From contig JBBRZN010000001.1 in assembly GCA_038236705.1 (NCBI GenBank), positions 62,001 to 126,000 of the forward strand: a stretch of 64,000 bases of DNA, in the 5' to 3' direction. Both the position numbers and the translations under genes were made by a program. The DNA is from AC-32 sp038236705 (GTDB lineage Bacteria > Actinomycetota > Thermoleophilia > Gaiellales > Gaiellaceae). This document shows, in pieces, positions 26,501 through 34,267 of this stretch (position 1 is the stretch's first letter; the number at the start of each line of letters is the position of its first letter). Under the pieces are notes generated by a model, which worked only from the letters and a program-made list of their open reading frames with translations, was not told where the DNA came from and ran no database searches.

Positions 26501-27492
26501 TAGCCCTGCTCGCGCTGGTGAGCCGCCGCGAGCTCCGTGAGCGCGGACTCCTCGATCGCCTCCGGCGGAATCACCGCCACCCGTGCCTTCGTCGTCGCCC
26601 ACAGCGACGCCGTCCGCTTGCCGCCCTCGAGCAGCGCTCGCTCGCCCAGCAGGGCGCCGGGGCCGATCTCCGCCACCTCGTCGCCGTCCACCTCGACGTC
26701 GAGCAGGCCGTCCAGGAGCAGGAAGAGCTCACGGCCCTCGTCGCCTTGCTTCACGAGCGCCTCTCCGGCATCGAGCTCCCGGCGCTCGAGTTTGGCGCCG
26801 CTGCGCATGATCGACGCCGACAGCTCGCGCTCGAGCTCCGACTCGACCTCCTTGACGAGCGCGGGCGAGTCCTCCCCACCCCAAGGCGTGTTCGGCCCGT
26901 GCGACTCGCGGTACCACTTCTCGAAGTCGACCGTACCGGACTTCTCCACGAGCCGGCCGTCCTTGTCGTAGATCCAGTGGCGCGGGAACGGGCTCGCGCC
27001 GGCCAGCGAATGCTTCGAGGTTCCGTCGGCGTAGATGATCAGCTCGAGCGTCGTCCAAGCGGAGGCGGACTTGATCCGCATGAACGGCTTGCCGCTCACC
27101 CGGCGCGGCGCTGGCAGGCCCATGTGGCCGCCGGCCGACTGGACGAACTTGACCCAGCCGTCGCCGACCTCGGGCTCGGCCTGGAGCAGCGGGTACTGCA
27201 CTGCGGCGAAGGTCAGCTCGCGCGGGCCCAGCTTGATCCGGGTGACGCCGATTCGGCCTTGACCCGAGTAGCCCTGGTCGACGATCTTGCCGTCCTCGAC
27301 CTCGATCCAGGCCAGGAGCTCGTTCGCCTCGCGGAAGAGGTCGTTCTCGTGCAGGGCCTCGAGGTCGTCGATGCGGTCGGGCGGCGGCTCGTCATAGTGC
27401 GCGATGCCCATCTCGAACGGCATTTTGGGCATGCCCGAGATCGCCTCGGACGGAATCCAGGTGATCGACGTAACAGATGACTCGACGCGCAT
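26500..27492 (-). CDS. Protein with C-terminal cyclic-nucleotide-binding domain
   Basis: A 330-residue protein. Residues 1-215 are an unfamiliar soluble domain ('SSVTSITWIPSEAISGMP', 'SGQGRIGVTRIKLG', 'SAGGHMGLPAPRRV'). Residues about 225-325 are a CNBD: 'GEALVKQGDEGRELFLLLDG', 'GALLGERALLEGGKRTASL'. It may be a cNMP-responsive regulator, but there is no helix-turn-helix. ATG 27492 has a GGAGGG ribosome site; the longer upstream frame is rejected. It leads the unit CNBD-ybaK-DUF1918. Confidence 0.78.
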   Translation of the reverse strand: MRVESSVTSITWIPSEAISGMPKMPFEMGIAHYDEPPPDRIDDLEALHENDLFREANELLAWIEVEDGKIVDQGYSGQGRIGVTRIKLGPRELTFAAVQYPLLQAEPEVGDGWVKFVQSAGGHMGLPAPRRVSGKPFMRIKSASAWTTLELIIYADGTSKHSLAGASPFPRHWIYDKDGRLVEKSGTVDFEKWYRESHGPNTPWGGEDSPALVKEVESELERELSASIMRSGAKLERRELDAGEALVKQGDEGRELFLLLDGLLDVEVDGDEVAEIGPGALLGERALLEGGKRTASLWATTKARVAVIPPEAIEESALTELAAAHQREQG

Positions 27493-27599
27493 TGCGGGGC
27501 CCTCCCAGCCTCGGGGTTTGCTCCACGCTAAACCCGGATGCCCCCGCGGTCTAGTCCCAACCGCCGTGCGCGTTTGCGGCTGGCCGCTCGGGGTACCTC

Positions 27600-27735
27600 T
27601 AATACGCCTCGAGACCGATACGGACAGAGGTTGCAAGTGATCCAGCTTGCCGGGCGAGTGAACCGCGTAGCGCGCGTAACCCGCTCTGGCTGGAGGCCGC
27701 CCGCTTGCTGGCCCAAGCGGGCGGTCGTCTTTCAT
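27600..27735 (+). ncRNA. Candidate small RNA ending at a terminator
   Basis: The 330-nt gap between the CNBD gene and the small membrane-protein gene holds no convincing protein. On the plus strand a -10-like TAATAC (near 27601) is followed by a segment that can fold (CCAGC...GCTGG enclosing GAGTG...CGCTC, about 27643-27693) and ends at the hairpin at 27697-27724. Function is unknown; evidence is structural only. Confidence 0.25.
27697..27724 (+). terminator. 11-bp hairpin terminator
   Basis: CCGCCCGCTTG, a 6-nt loop and CAAGCGGGCGG form a perfect 11-bp stem followed by TCGTCTTTC on the plus strand. The stem core is nearly the same as that of the hairpin at 23845-23876. Confidence 0.6.
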
Positions 27736-27822
27736 GCACCAGCCGGATCGGCCGAAGAGCGCTCGGCCAATTAGTGGCCACTGTGGCCGTCGTCTCGGAC
27801 GCCAGGCGGCATCCGATTGCCC

Positions 27823-28023
27823 TCAGCTTGGGGGACTCTTCCGCCTGCGCCAGAAGGTCAGGGCACCGGCGATGCCGGCGATTCCGACCGCGAGGAGCGA
27901 CTTGTTCGGGCGGCCGCCCTCCACGGACGGCGCCGCGCTCTTCGCCTTGCGCTTCGCAAAACGCTTGCTGATCTTCCAGACGCCCCAGCCGAGGACGGCG
28001 TTTCGTCGGTTGACGATTCCCAC
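27823..28023 (-). CDS. Small basic single-pass membrane protein
   Basis: A 66-residue protein (GTG 28023) with 'VLGWGVWKISKRFAKRKAK', 'VEGGRPNKSLLAVGIAGIAG' and a C-terminal 'FWRRRKSPPS': one membrane segment flanked by positive charges. It begins 18 nt after the ECF sigma gene stop and is probably co-transcribed with it. Function is unknown. Confidence 0.65.
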   Translation of the reverse strand: MGIVNRRNAVLGWGVWKISKRFAKRKAKSAAPSVEGGRPNKSLLAVGIAGIAGALTFWRRRKSPPS

Positions 28024-28041
28024 AGCCCGGTGTTCTAGCAG

Positions 28042-29262
28042 CTAGCGGGCGGACTTGCCGTGCTCGCCGGGCGGAGGCGACTCGATCGGGACGGGCGGCT
28101 TCCGGTCGACCTTCGGCTTCTCCGGCTTGTGGGTCTGGCTGTGTCCCTGGTTCCCGCGCGCGTTGGGCGGCTTCGTCTTCTTCAGGCGGGACGGGGGCAA
28201 CGTGCTCACTTCGCGGTGCACCGGCCTGGCCAGGCGCTCCGGCTTCACGGCTGCGCTTCGACCCTGGTTTTCGCGGTGCACGCGGCGGGCCTTCACGGAG
28301 ACGGCCTTGAACGGCTTCTCGTCGTGGCGCGCCTCCTGTGCCGGAGCCATGATCGAGGCTGCGGTCTGAAACGGGTTGGTGGGTGCGGGCTTCTTCGCGT
28401 GGTGGACGGCCGAGGCTTGCGTGGCCGACGGCGGCTTCCAGATCCCGTGCTTGACGCCCTCGTAGCCGACGCCGGTCGCGACCATGGCGCTGGCGCCGAT
28501 CGCCGCGGCCTTGATCGCGAGGCCGCCGCCCACGGCAGCCCCTCCCCCGCCGCCTCCGAAGAGGCCCGCGAGCGACTGCGGGAGCGGAATGAGGGCGAGC
28601 GACTTCAACGAGCCGCGCTGGGCCCGCTGGCTGCGGGCGAAGCCGGCGCATTCCTCGCACTCGCGCAGGTGCGCACGCAACCCGCCGCGCTCCTTGCGTG
28701 GAAGGCGCCCGTCGAGCTGCTTCGAAATGGCGAACTCGGCCTCGTGGCAGGTGATCCCGTCCTCGAGCTGCTCGCGCAGCGCACGGCGCGCGCGGAAGAT
28801 CAGGGTCTCGACGGCGCTCACGGAGAGCTCGAGGATCTCGGCGATCTCCTGGTAGCTGCGTCCTTCGAGCTCGCGCATGACGAGGGCTGCGCGCTGGTTG
28901 AAGGCCAGGTGGCCGAGCGCGCGGCGGATGTCCTCGGCGGAAAGGGCGTCGTCCTCGACCACCGCGGCCTCGGCGAGCTCCTCCTCGAAGACGACCTCGT
29001 TCGGCCGGCGCTGCGACTGGCGGAAGCGCTGCCGGCAGACGTTGTGCGCGATCGAGATCAGCCAGTTCTGCGGCGCGCGCGGACGCTCGCCTCTCTCGAA
29101 GGCCTTGTAGGCGTTGAGGAAGGTCGTCTGCGTGACGTCTTCGGCGTCGGCCTCGTTGCGCAGGACGACGAGCGCGTAGCGATAGACGTCGCCCGCGTGC
29201 TTGCGATAGAGGCGCTCGAAGGAGCGGTCCGTGCCGAGGCGCTGCGCGAGAATTGGCGTCAC
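28042..29262 (-). CDS. ECF sigma factor with fused zinc-finger anti-sigma-like domain and long C-terminal tail
   Basis: A 406-residue protein. Residues 1-175 are sigma-70 regions 2 and 4: 'RKHAGDVYRYALVVLRNEAD', 'EDVTQTTFLNAYKAF', 'LSVSAVETLIFRARRAL'. Residues about 175-215 resemble a zinc-binding anti-sigma domain ending in 'HLRECEEC' (HxxxCxxC). A Gly-rich stretch and a hydrophobic Ala/Gly segment (about 235-265) follow, then a basic Pro/Lys-rich tail. Fusion of sigma factor, anti-sigma-like finger and possible membrane segment suggests a self-regulated, membrane-tethered regulator. GTG 29262 is used. Confidence 0.82.
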   Translation of the reverse strand: MTPILAQRLGTDRSFERLYRKHAGDVYRYALVVLRNEADAEDVTQTTFLNAYKAFERGERPRAPQNWLISIAHNVCRQRFRQSQRRPNEVVFEEELAEAAVVEDDALSAEDIRRALGHLAFNQRAALVMRELEGRSYQEIAEILELSVSAVETLIFRARRALREQLEDGITCHEAEFAISKQLDGRLPRKERGGLRAHLRECEECAGFARSQRAQRGSLKSLALIPLPQSLAGLFGGGGGGAAVGGGLAIKAAAIGASAMVATGVGYEGVKHGIWKPPSATQASAVHHAKKPAPTNPFQTAASIMAPAQEARHDEKPFKAVSVKARRVHRENQGRSAAVKPERLARPVHREVSTLPPSRLKKTKPPNARGNQGHSQTHKPEKPKVDRKPPVPIESPPPGEHGKSAR

Positions 29263-29309
29263 ACCTACAAGATGCCCTATTTGCGGGGATCTTGCACCCT
29301 GCGGAAGGG

Positions 29310-30485
29310 TTATTTGATCGGTGGAGGCGGCAGAGTCGGGATGGTTACGGTGATTGGGGGCGGCGGGACCGGCGGAACCGGCAGCGGCGGGACGGTCACC
29401 GTGGGGGTGGTCACCGTGGGGACGGTCACCGTGGGAGTGGTCACCGTGGGGGTGGTCGCCACGGGAGTGGTCACCACGGGGGTAGTCAAACTTGGAACTG
29501 TCACCCCGGCCTGGACCGACAGGGGCGGCGCGGCCACGGTCGAGGCAATCGGCGACGGGAGCAGGGACGCTTGTTGGTTCGGCAGCGGCGCGTTCCCGGG
29601 CGCGGCTGGCTGGACCAAGCGGCTGCCGCGGGTTGCAGGGGCTGCGCCGCGAAGCGTCTCGCGGCCCTCTGCGGCGCTTCCGCGCGCCTGGGCCCGGCCG
29701 TGCTGCTGGCCGGAGGACGCCAGCGGCGTCTTCGTCTGCGCCACCGCGGAGGGCGCGGCGGGAGCCGTGATCGCCTCAACGCTCTTGAAACCGACGCCTG
29801 CGGTCACCGCGCCTGCGAGGACGACGGCTGCGGCCTTCAGCACGAGGTCGGCGCCGATTGCCGCTCCGCCTCCAACCGCCGCGCCACCTCCCGCTCCGAG
29901 GAAGGACGTGAGTGAGCCGGGCAACGGCGCCGTGCTCAGGACGCCGAGGGCCTTGCGCTGGAGTTGGAGCCGGCGGCGCGCACGGAAGAGGAGCGCTTCG
30001 ACCGCGCTGTTCGAGACCCCGAGGACGTCGGCGATCTCCTGGTAGGTGCGCCCTTCCAGCTCACGCATGACGAGCGCGGCGCGCTGATTGAATGAGAGTC
30101 CGGCCAGCGCCGTCAGCACCTCGTCGAGGTTCGGACGCTCGTGCTCGAGCGCGACCGGCTCGGGAGCTTCCTCGAGCGCGACCTCGCTTGGCCGGCAGCC
30201 GGCCTGGCGCCAGCGCATCCGGCAGACGTTGTGCGTGATCGTGATCAGCCAGTTGTGCGGCTTGTGCGGCCGCTCGCCGCGCTGGAAGGCGCGGTAGGCG
30301 TTGAGAAAGGCCGTCTGCGTGGCGTCCTCCGCGTCGGCCGGGTTCGTCAGCAGCGCGAGTGCGTACTGGTAGACCTCGCGCGCTTGTTGGCGGTAGAGCT
30401 GCTCGAACGCAGGATCTGCAGTCCGCTTGAGCAGGCGCAGAGACTTCCGTGGTCGCGGCGGGCGGTCCGCGCGGGATGCCTCCAT
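29310..30485 (-). CDS. ECF sigma factor with membrane segment and Thr/Pro-rich repeat tail
   Basis: A 391-residue protein (ATG 30485). Residues about 20-175 are sigma regions 2 and 4 ('RQQAREVYQYALALLTNPAD', 'EDATQTAFLNAYRAF', 'LGVSNSAVEALLFRARRRL'), paralogous to the neighbouring sigma gene. Then comes a Gly-rich linker, one hydrophobic segment ('LVLKAAAVVLAGAVTAGVGF') and a long low-complexity tail ending in many TTPTVT/TVTVP units. Unlike its paralogue it lacks the HxxxCxxC finger. If the segment crosses the membrane, the repeat tail is outside the cell. It is followed 47 nt later by the paralogue. Confidence 0.8.
   Translation of the reverse strand: MEASRADRPPRPRKSLRLLKRTADPAFEQLYRQQAREVYQYALALLTNPADAEDATQTAFLNAYRAFQRGERPHKPHNWLITITHNVCRMRWRQAGCRPSEVALEEAPEPVALEHERPNLDEVLTALAGLSFNQRAALVMRELEGRTYQEIADVLGVSNSAVEALLFRARRRLQLQRKALGVLSTAPLPGSLTSFLGAGGGAAVGGGAAIGADLVLKAAAVVLAGAVTAGVGFKSVEAITAPAAPSAVAQTKTPLASSGQQHGRAQARGSAAEGRETLRGAAPATRGSRLVQPAAPGNAPLPNQQASLLPSPIASTVAAPPLSVQAGVTVPSLTTPVVTTPVATTPTVTTPTVTVPTVTTPTVTVPPLPVPPVPPPPITVTIPTLPPPPIK
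29392..29500. repeat. Short tandem repeat coding for Val-Thr-Thr-Pro units
   Basis: Imperfect copies of a 12-15-nt unit like GTCACCGTGGGG(GT)G repeat about seven times inside the 3' end of the sigma factor gene, giving its VTTPTVT tail. Confidence 0.7.
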
Positions 30486-30525
30486 GTTGCTCAAACGGCG
30501 AACAGGGCCAGGCGGATACGGCTTG

Positions 30526-31929
30526 TTAGGCCTGGGCCGCCGCGCGTTTCTTGTTCGGAAGGTGGATCGCGCGGCCGAGCGCGACGAGCCCGGCTTCCTT
30601 GATCGCCTCGGAGAGCGTCGGGTGCGCCGCCATCCCGTCGGCAACCGTCTCGACCGTGGCCTCGGCGTCGAGGGCGATCGTGCCCGCCTCGATCAGGTCG
30701 GTCACGTGCGGGCCGACCATGATCAGCCCGAGCAGCTCGCCGTAGTGGGTCTCGTGGATCGACTTGACCCAGCCGACGGTCTCGTTCTGCATCACGGCGC
30801 GGGCGTTCGCGACCCAGGGAAACATGCCTACGGCAACGGCGTCGCCGTACTGCTCGCGCGCCTCGGCCTCGGTCAGGCCGACGCCGGCGATCTCCGGGTC
30901 GGTGTAGATCGGGCGCGGGACGCCGCGGTTGTCGACGATCGCCTCGTGGCCCATGGCGTTCTCGGCCGCGACCTCGCCCTCGCGGAAGGCGGTGTGGGCG
31001 AGCTGCCAGTAGCCGGCGCAGTCGCCGACGGCGTAGATGTGCTGCTGGGTCGTGCGCCGGTGCTCGTCGGCGGCGATGCCCTTGCGCTTGTCGAACTCGA
31101 CCTGGATCTCCTCGAGCCCGAGGTTCTCGACGGTAGGGCCGCGGCCCGTGGCGACGAGCATCAGATCGGCCTCGGTAGACTCGCCGCCGAAGTGGACGCG
31201 CAGGCCGCTGCCGGTGTCCTCGACCCGGTCGCAGGTGGTCTCGAGGTGGAGGGCGATACCGCGCTTTCCAAACTGTTTGGCGAGCTCCTTGGCGGCGTCC
31301 GCGTCCTCCTGGGGGATGAGGCCCGGGAGCATCTCGATGATCGTCACTTCGGAGCCGAAGCGCCGGAAGATCGAGGCGAACTCGCAGCCGATGATTCCGC
31401 CGCCGAGGACGACGAGACGCTTTGGGACTTCGGTCTGGGCGAGGAGGCCCGTCGAGTCGACGCAGCGGGGCGAGTCGAGCCCGTCGATCGGCGGGCGAAG
31501 AGGGAACGAGCCGGTGGCGATCACTGCGTGCTTGAAGGTGACGTCCTCGCCGCCTTCGACTGCGATCGTGTGCGCGTCCTTGAAGCGGCCGGTGCCCTCG
31601 ACCCATTCGACGCCGTTGGCCTTGAAGAGGCTCGCGACACCGCTCGTCATCTGCTTGACGACGCCGTCCTTCCACTGGTTGGCGGTGGCGAAGTCGAGGG
31701 TGGGCTCGCTCGTCTGGACGCCGAGCTTGGCGAAGGTCTCCTCGGCCTCCTTCAGCGCGAAGGCGGTCTGCACCCAGGCCTTGGTCGGAATGCAGCCGAC
31801 GCGGAGGCACGTGCCGCCGAGCTCGGGCTCCTGTTCGATGCAGACGGCCTTGGCGCCGAGCTGCGCGGCGCGAATCGCCGCGGTGTAGCCGCCCGGGCCG
31901 CCGCCGAGGACGGCAACGTCACATTCCAT
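30526..31929 (-). CDS. lpdA: Dihydrolipoyl dehydrogenase (E3)
   Basis: A 467-residue flavoprotein: FAD site 'GGGPGG' (9-14), redox-active disulphide C41/C46 in 'GGTCLRVGCIPTK' (R replaces the common N), NAD site 'VVLGGGIIGCEFA', second FAD motif 'IYAVGDCAG' and the active-site His in 'AAHPTLSEA'. It reoxidises lipoyl groups of 2-oxoacid dehydrogenases, including the E1/E2 set encoded at 32.9-36.4 kb. Its stop is 40 nt from the sigma factor start. The upstream gap 31930-32116 holds its promoter region and terminator-like GC hairpins. Confidence 0.94.
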   Translation of the reverse strand: MECDVAVLGGGPGGYTAAIRAAQLGAKAVCIEQEPELGGTCLRVGCIPTKAWVQTAFALKEAEETFAKLGVQTSEPTLDFATANQWKDGVVKQMTSGVASLFKANGVEWVEGTGRFKDAHTIAVEGGEDVTFKHAVIATGSFPLRPPIDGLDSPRCVDSTGLLAQTEVPKRLVVLGGGIIGCEFASIFRRFGSEVTIIEMLPGLIPQEDADAAKELAKQFGKRGIALHLETTCDRVEDTGSGLRVHFGGESTEADLMLVATGRGPTVENLGLEEIQVEFDKRKGIAADEHRRTTQQHIYAVGDCAGYWQLAHTAFREGEVAAENAMGHEAIVDNRGVPRPIYTDPEIAGVGLTEAEAREQYGDAVAVGMFPWVANARAVMQNETVGWVKSIHETHYGELLGLIMVGPHVTDLIEAGTIALDAEATVETVADGMAAHPTLSEAIKEAGLVALGRAIHLPNKKRAAAQA

Positions 31930-32085
31930 CTGTGTTCGCTCCTCGCATGGGTTCGGGCGCGATCCTAGCGGCGGTGGGTCGGGTGGGGTCGCGCTCGTTG
32001 TTGCACTTTCGGCACGACCGGGTCACACACTCGTGCGTTCTTTGCGGCTACCCTCAAAAGCGGGGGCAAGGGGCGGTACGCCCCC

Positions 32086-32124
32086 GGGGGAAAAGGTTCA
32101 CGCGAGGGGGAAAGGTTCACGCGA
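32086..32124. repeat. Tandem 20/19-nt duplication over the GNAT stop
   Basis: GGGGGAAAAGGTTCACGCGA (32086-32105) is followed directly by the same unit minus one A (32106-32124). The second copy carries the GNAT gene's stop codon, the first a duplicate stop just downstream. No function is inferred. Confidence 0.7.
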
Positions 32125-32581
32125 GGTTGGCTTTCATCGTTACGGCCCCGTCCTCGTCCGCGACTCGCTCGAAGCCGTGGCGCTCGTAGAGGCCGACTGC
32201 GGGGCTGTCCTTCTCGACGCTGAGGCTGATCGCGGAGTAGCCGTCCGCCCGGGCGCGATCCACGAGCGCGTCGAGCAACTCGGAGCCGAGCCCCGTGCCG
32301 CGCTTACTCGGGACGATCGCGATCGAGAGCTCCGGCGTCTCCTCGTCCACGAACCCGTAGCCCCGGTTGTCGTCGGTGAACAGGCGGAACCAGGCGGCGC
32401 CGACCCGCTGGAAGTCCTGGATCGCGATCAGCGCGGTGTCGCCGGGCCGACCCCAGTGCTCGACGTAGCGCTGCACCGGCGGCTCGCCCGACTCGTTGAC
32501 GCTCTCCACTCGCCAGTAGTAGGCGTGGCGCAGCATGTCGCGCAGGAACGGGACGTCCTGGGGGCCGGCCGATCGGATCAC
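32117..32581 (-). CDS. GNAT family N-acetyltransferase
   Basis: From GTG 32581, 154 residues: 'VIRSAGPQDVPFLRDML' start, acetyl-CoA site 'VPSKRGTGLGSELLDAL' (R/Q-x-x-G-x-G/A), and 'SVEKDSPAVGLYERHGFE'. The acceptor is unknown. GTG overlaps the VOC stop in a GTGA, making it the last gene of the E2-VOC-GNAT unit. Confidence 0.85.
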   Translation of the reverse strand: MIRSAGPQDVPFLRDMLRHAYYWRVESVNESGEPPVQRYVEHWGRPGDTALIAIQDFQRVGAAWFRLFTDDNRGYGFVDEETPELSIAIVPSKRGTGLGSELLDALVDRARADGYSAISLSVEKDSPAVGLYERHGFERVADEDGAVTMKANLA

Positions 32582-32916
32582 GGCAGCTCCTGGGCGAGCT
32601 GGATGCGGTTGCCGTCGGGATCGAAGACGTCGACCAACCGCATCACCCCGTGCAGCTCGAGCACCGTGCCGACCTGGACCTGCGCGCGGTCGAGCCGCTC
32701 GCGCTCGGCTTTGACGTCCTCGACATCGATCGTCGCGACCAGGCCCTCCTCCTCCCCGGGCTCCGGCTCGCCCTCGCCGATCGCGATCTCGGTGGCATCG
32801 CGGTCGAGCGCGGCCCAGCGCTCGTCCTCGTCCACGAAGGACTCCGCGAAGCCCAGGACCTCCGTGTAGAAGGCCCGGGCGGCGTTGAGGTCGCGGACTC
32901 GGTACCAAACGCGCAT
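32578..32916 (-). CDS. VOC family protein
   Basis: A 112-residue single-domain glyoxalase/bleomycin-resistance-fold protein: 'RVRDLNAARAFYTEVLGF' and 'DVFDPDGNRIQLAQE'. Its ATG shares a base with the E2 stop. Substrate unknown. Confidence 0.85.
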   Translation of the reverse strand: MRVWYRVRDLNAARAFYTEVLGFAESFVDEDERWAALDRDATEIAIGEGEPEPGEEEGLVATIDVEDVKAERERLDRAQVQVGTVLELHGVMRLVDVFDPDGNRIQLAQELP

Positions 32917-34187
32917 CAGAGCATCAGGCCGGGCTCCTCCAGGAACGACTTCACCGTCCGGAGGAAGTCCGAGGCGGTCGCGCCGTCGAGAGCGCGATGG
33001 TCGCTGGTCAGGGTCATGGTCATCATCGGCCGCACCACGAGCTCGCCGTCGCGGGCGACTGGCCGATCCTCGACGGCGCCGACCGCGAGAATCGCGGCCT
33101 GCGGCGGGTTGAGCACGGCCACGAACTGCTCGACGCCGTACATGCCGAGGTTGGAGATCGTGAAGGTGCCGCCCTCGAGATCCTCCTGCTTGAGCTTGCC
33201 GCCGCGGGCCTGCTGGACGAGGTCCACGCGCGCGGCGGCGATCTCGGCGATCGTGCGGCGGTCACTGTCTCGGATCACGGGCACGACGAGGCCGTCCGGG
33301 ATTGCGACGGCGAGGCCGATGTCGGCGCTCGGGTAGCGCTCGATCGCCTCGCCGGTGAATCGCGCATTGACGGCGCGGTGCCGCATCAGCGCGGCCGCGC
33401 TCGCCTTCGTGAGGATGTCGGTGAGCGTCGGCTTCGAACCGTCGTCGCCGGCGAGCTCGGCCAGGCGCGCGTGCAGCTCCTTCGCCCGGGTCATGTCGGC
33501 CGACATCGAGATCTGGAACGCAGGTGCCTGCCAGGCTTCCGTCAGCCGGCGCGCGATCGTGCGCCGCACGGACGAAAGCTGCTCGACCTCGACCTCGCCG
33601 GAAGGAGCAGCCACAGGCGCCGCGGCGGGAACAGCCCCGGCTTCGCCGCGCTCGACGTCCTCGGCGACGATCCGCCCCTCCGGCCCGGTGCCGGAGAGCG
33701 AAGCCAGGTCGATGCCGCGCTCGCGCGCAATCCGTCGTGCCAGCGGCGAGGCCTTGACCCGCCCGCCGTCGCTCGTCGGCTCGGGCTGTCTTGCCTCGCC
33801 AATCTGCTCGCGCGCGCCGCTCGAGGCCTCACGCCCCCGCTCGCGCTCCTGCTCGCGCGCCGGCGCGGGCGAGCCTTCCTCCTTCGGATCCTCGTCGACC
33901 TCCTGCGCGGCCGAGCCGTTGCTGCCGCCGCTCAGATCGGGCGCCTCTTCGCCTTCCTCGCCGATGACCGCGATCGTCTCGCCCACCGGCACTTCGCCCT
34001 CCTGCACCGCGATCTTCAGCAGCACCCCGGAAGCCTCGGCCTCGACCTCCTGCGTGACCTTGTCGGTATCGAGCTCGTAGAGTGGTTCGCCCTTCTCGAC
34101 GCGGTCGCCCTCGGACTTGAGCCACTTGACGATCGTGCCGGACTCCATCCCCTGGCCCAGCCGCGGGAGCTTTACCTCATTGGCCAT
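32916..34187 (-). CDS. Dihydrolipoamide acyltransferase (E2) of a 2-oxoacid dehydrogenase
   Basis: A 423-residue protein. Residues 1-78 are a lipoyl domain with modified lysine K43 in 'LDTDKV'. A charged Ala/Glu/Pro linker follows, then the peripheral-subunit-binding domain (about 145-178, 'ASPLARRIARERGIDL', 'GTGPEGRI') and the catalytic domain (about 195-423) with 'FTISNLGMYGV' and the active-site 'DHRALDG'. It accepts the acyl group from E1 and passes it to CoA. ATG 34187 is used rather than an upstream in-frame start. Lies downstream of the E1 genes. Confidence 0.92.
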   Translation of the reverse strand: MANEVKLPRLGQGMESGTIVKWLKSEGDRVEKGEPLYELDTDKVTQEVEAEASGVLLKIAVQEGEVPVGETIAVIGEEGEEAPDLSGGSNGSAAQEVDEDPKEEGSPAPAREQERERGREASSGAREQIGEARQPEPTSDGGRVKASPLARRIARERGIDLASLSGTGPEGRIVAEDVERGEAGAVPAAAPVAAPSGEVEVEQLSSVRRTIARRLTEAWQAPAFQISMSADMTRAKELHARLAELAGDDGSKPTLTDILTKASAAALMRHRAVNARFTGEAIERYPSADIGLAVAIPDGLVVPVIRDSDRRTIAEIAAARVDLVQQARGGKLKQEDLEGGTFTISNLGMYGVEQFVAVLNPPQAAILAVGAVEDRPVARDGELVVRPMMTMTLTSDHRALDGATASDFLRTVKSFLEEPGLML

Positions 34188-34208
34188 GGCCGCTCCAGCC
34201 ATACACAA

Positions 34209-34244
34209 GGGTGTGTCCCTGGGTGTGTCCCTGGGTGTGTCCCC
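34209..34244. repeat. Three tandem 12-nt GGGTGTGTCCCT units
   Basis: Three copies of GGGTGTGTCCC(T/C) sit between the E1 beta stop and the E2 start, followed by AGGGAC, so the last copy can pair. It resembles other GGGAC/GTCCC elements in this window at 45943, 51445 and 51561. Confidence 0.7.
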
Positions 34245-34267
34245 AGGGACCCGCGAAAACAGGCGGG

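Noticed and set aside
27493..27735. N-terminal extension of the CNBD protein to 27735
   Set aside because: The ATG at 27492 has a good ribosome site; the extension is Arg/Pro-rich and crosses the hairpin at 27697.
28060..30045. Plus-strand 661-codon frame
   Set aside because: Antisense to both sigma factor genes; its Gly/Val repeat is the complement of the Thr/Pro repeat tail.
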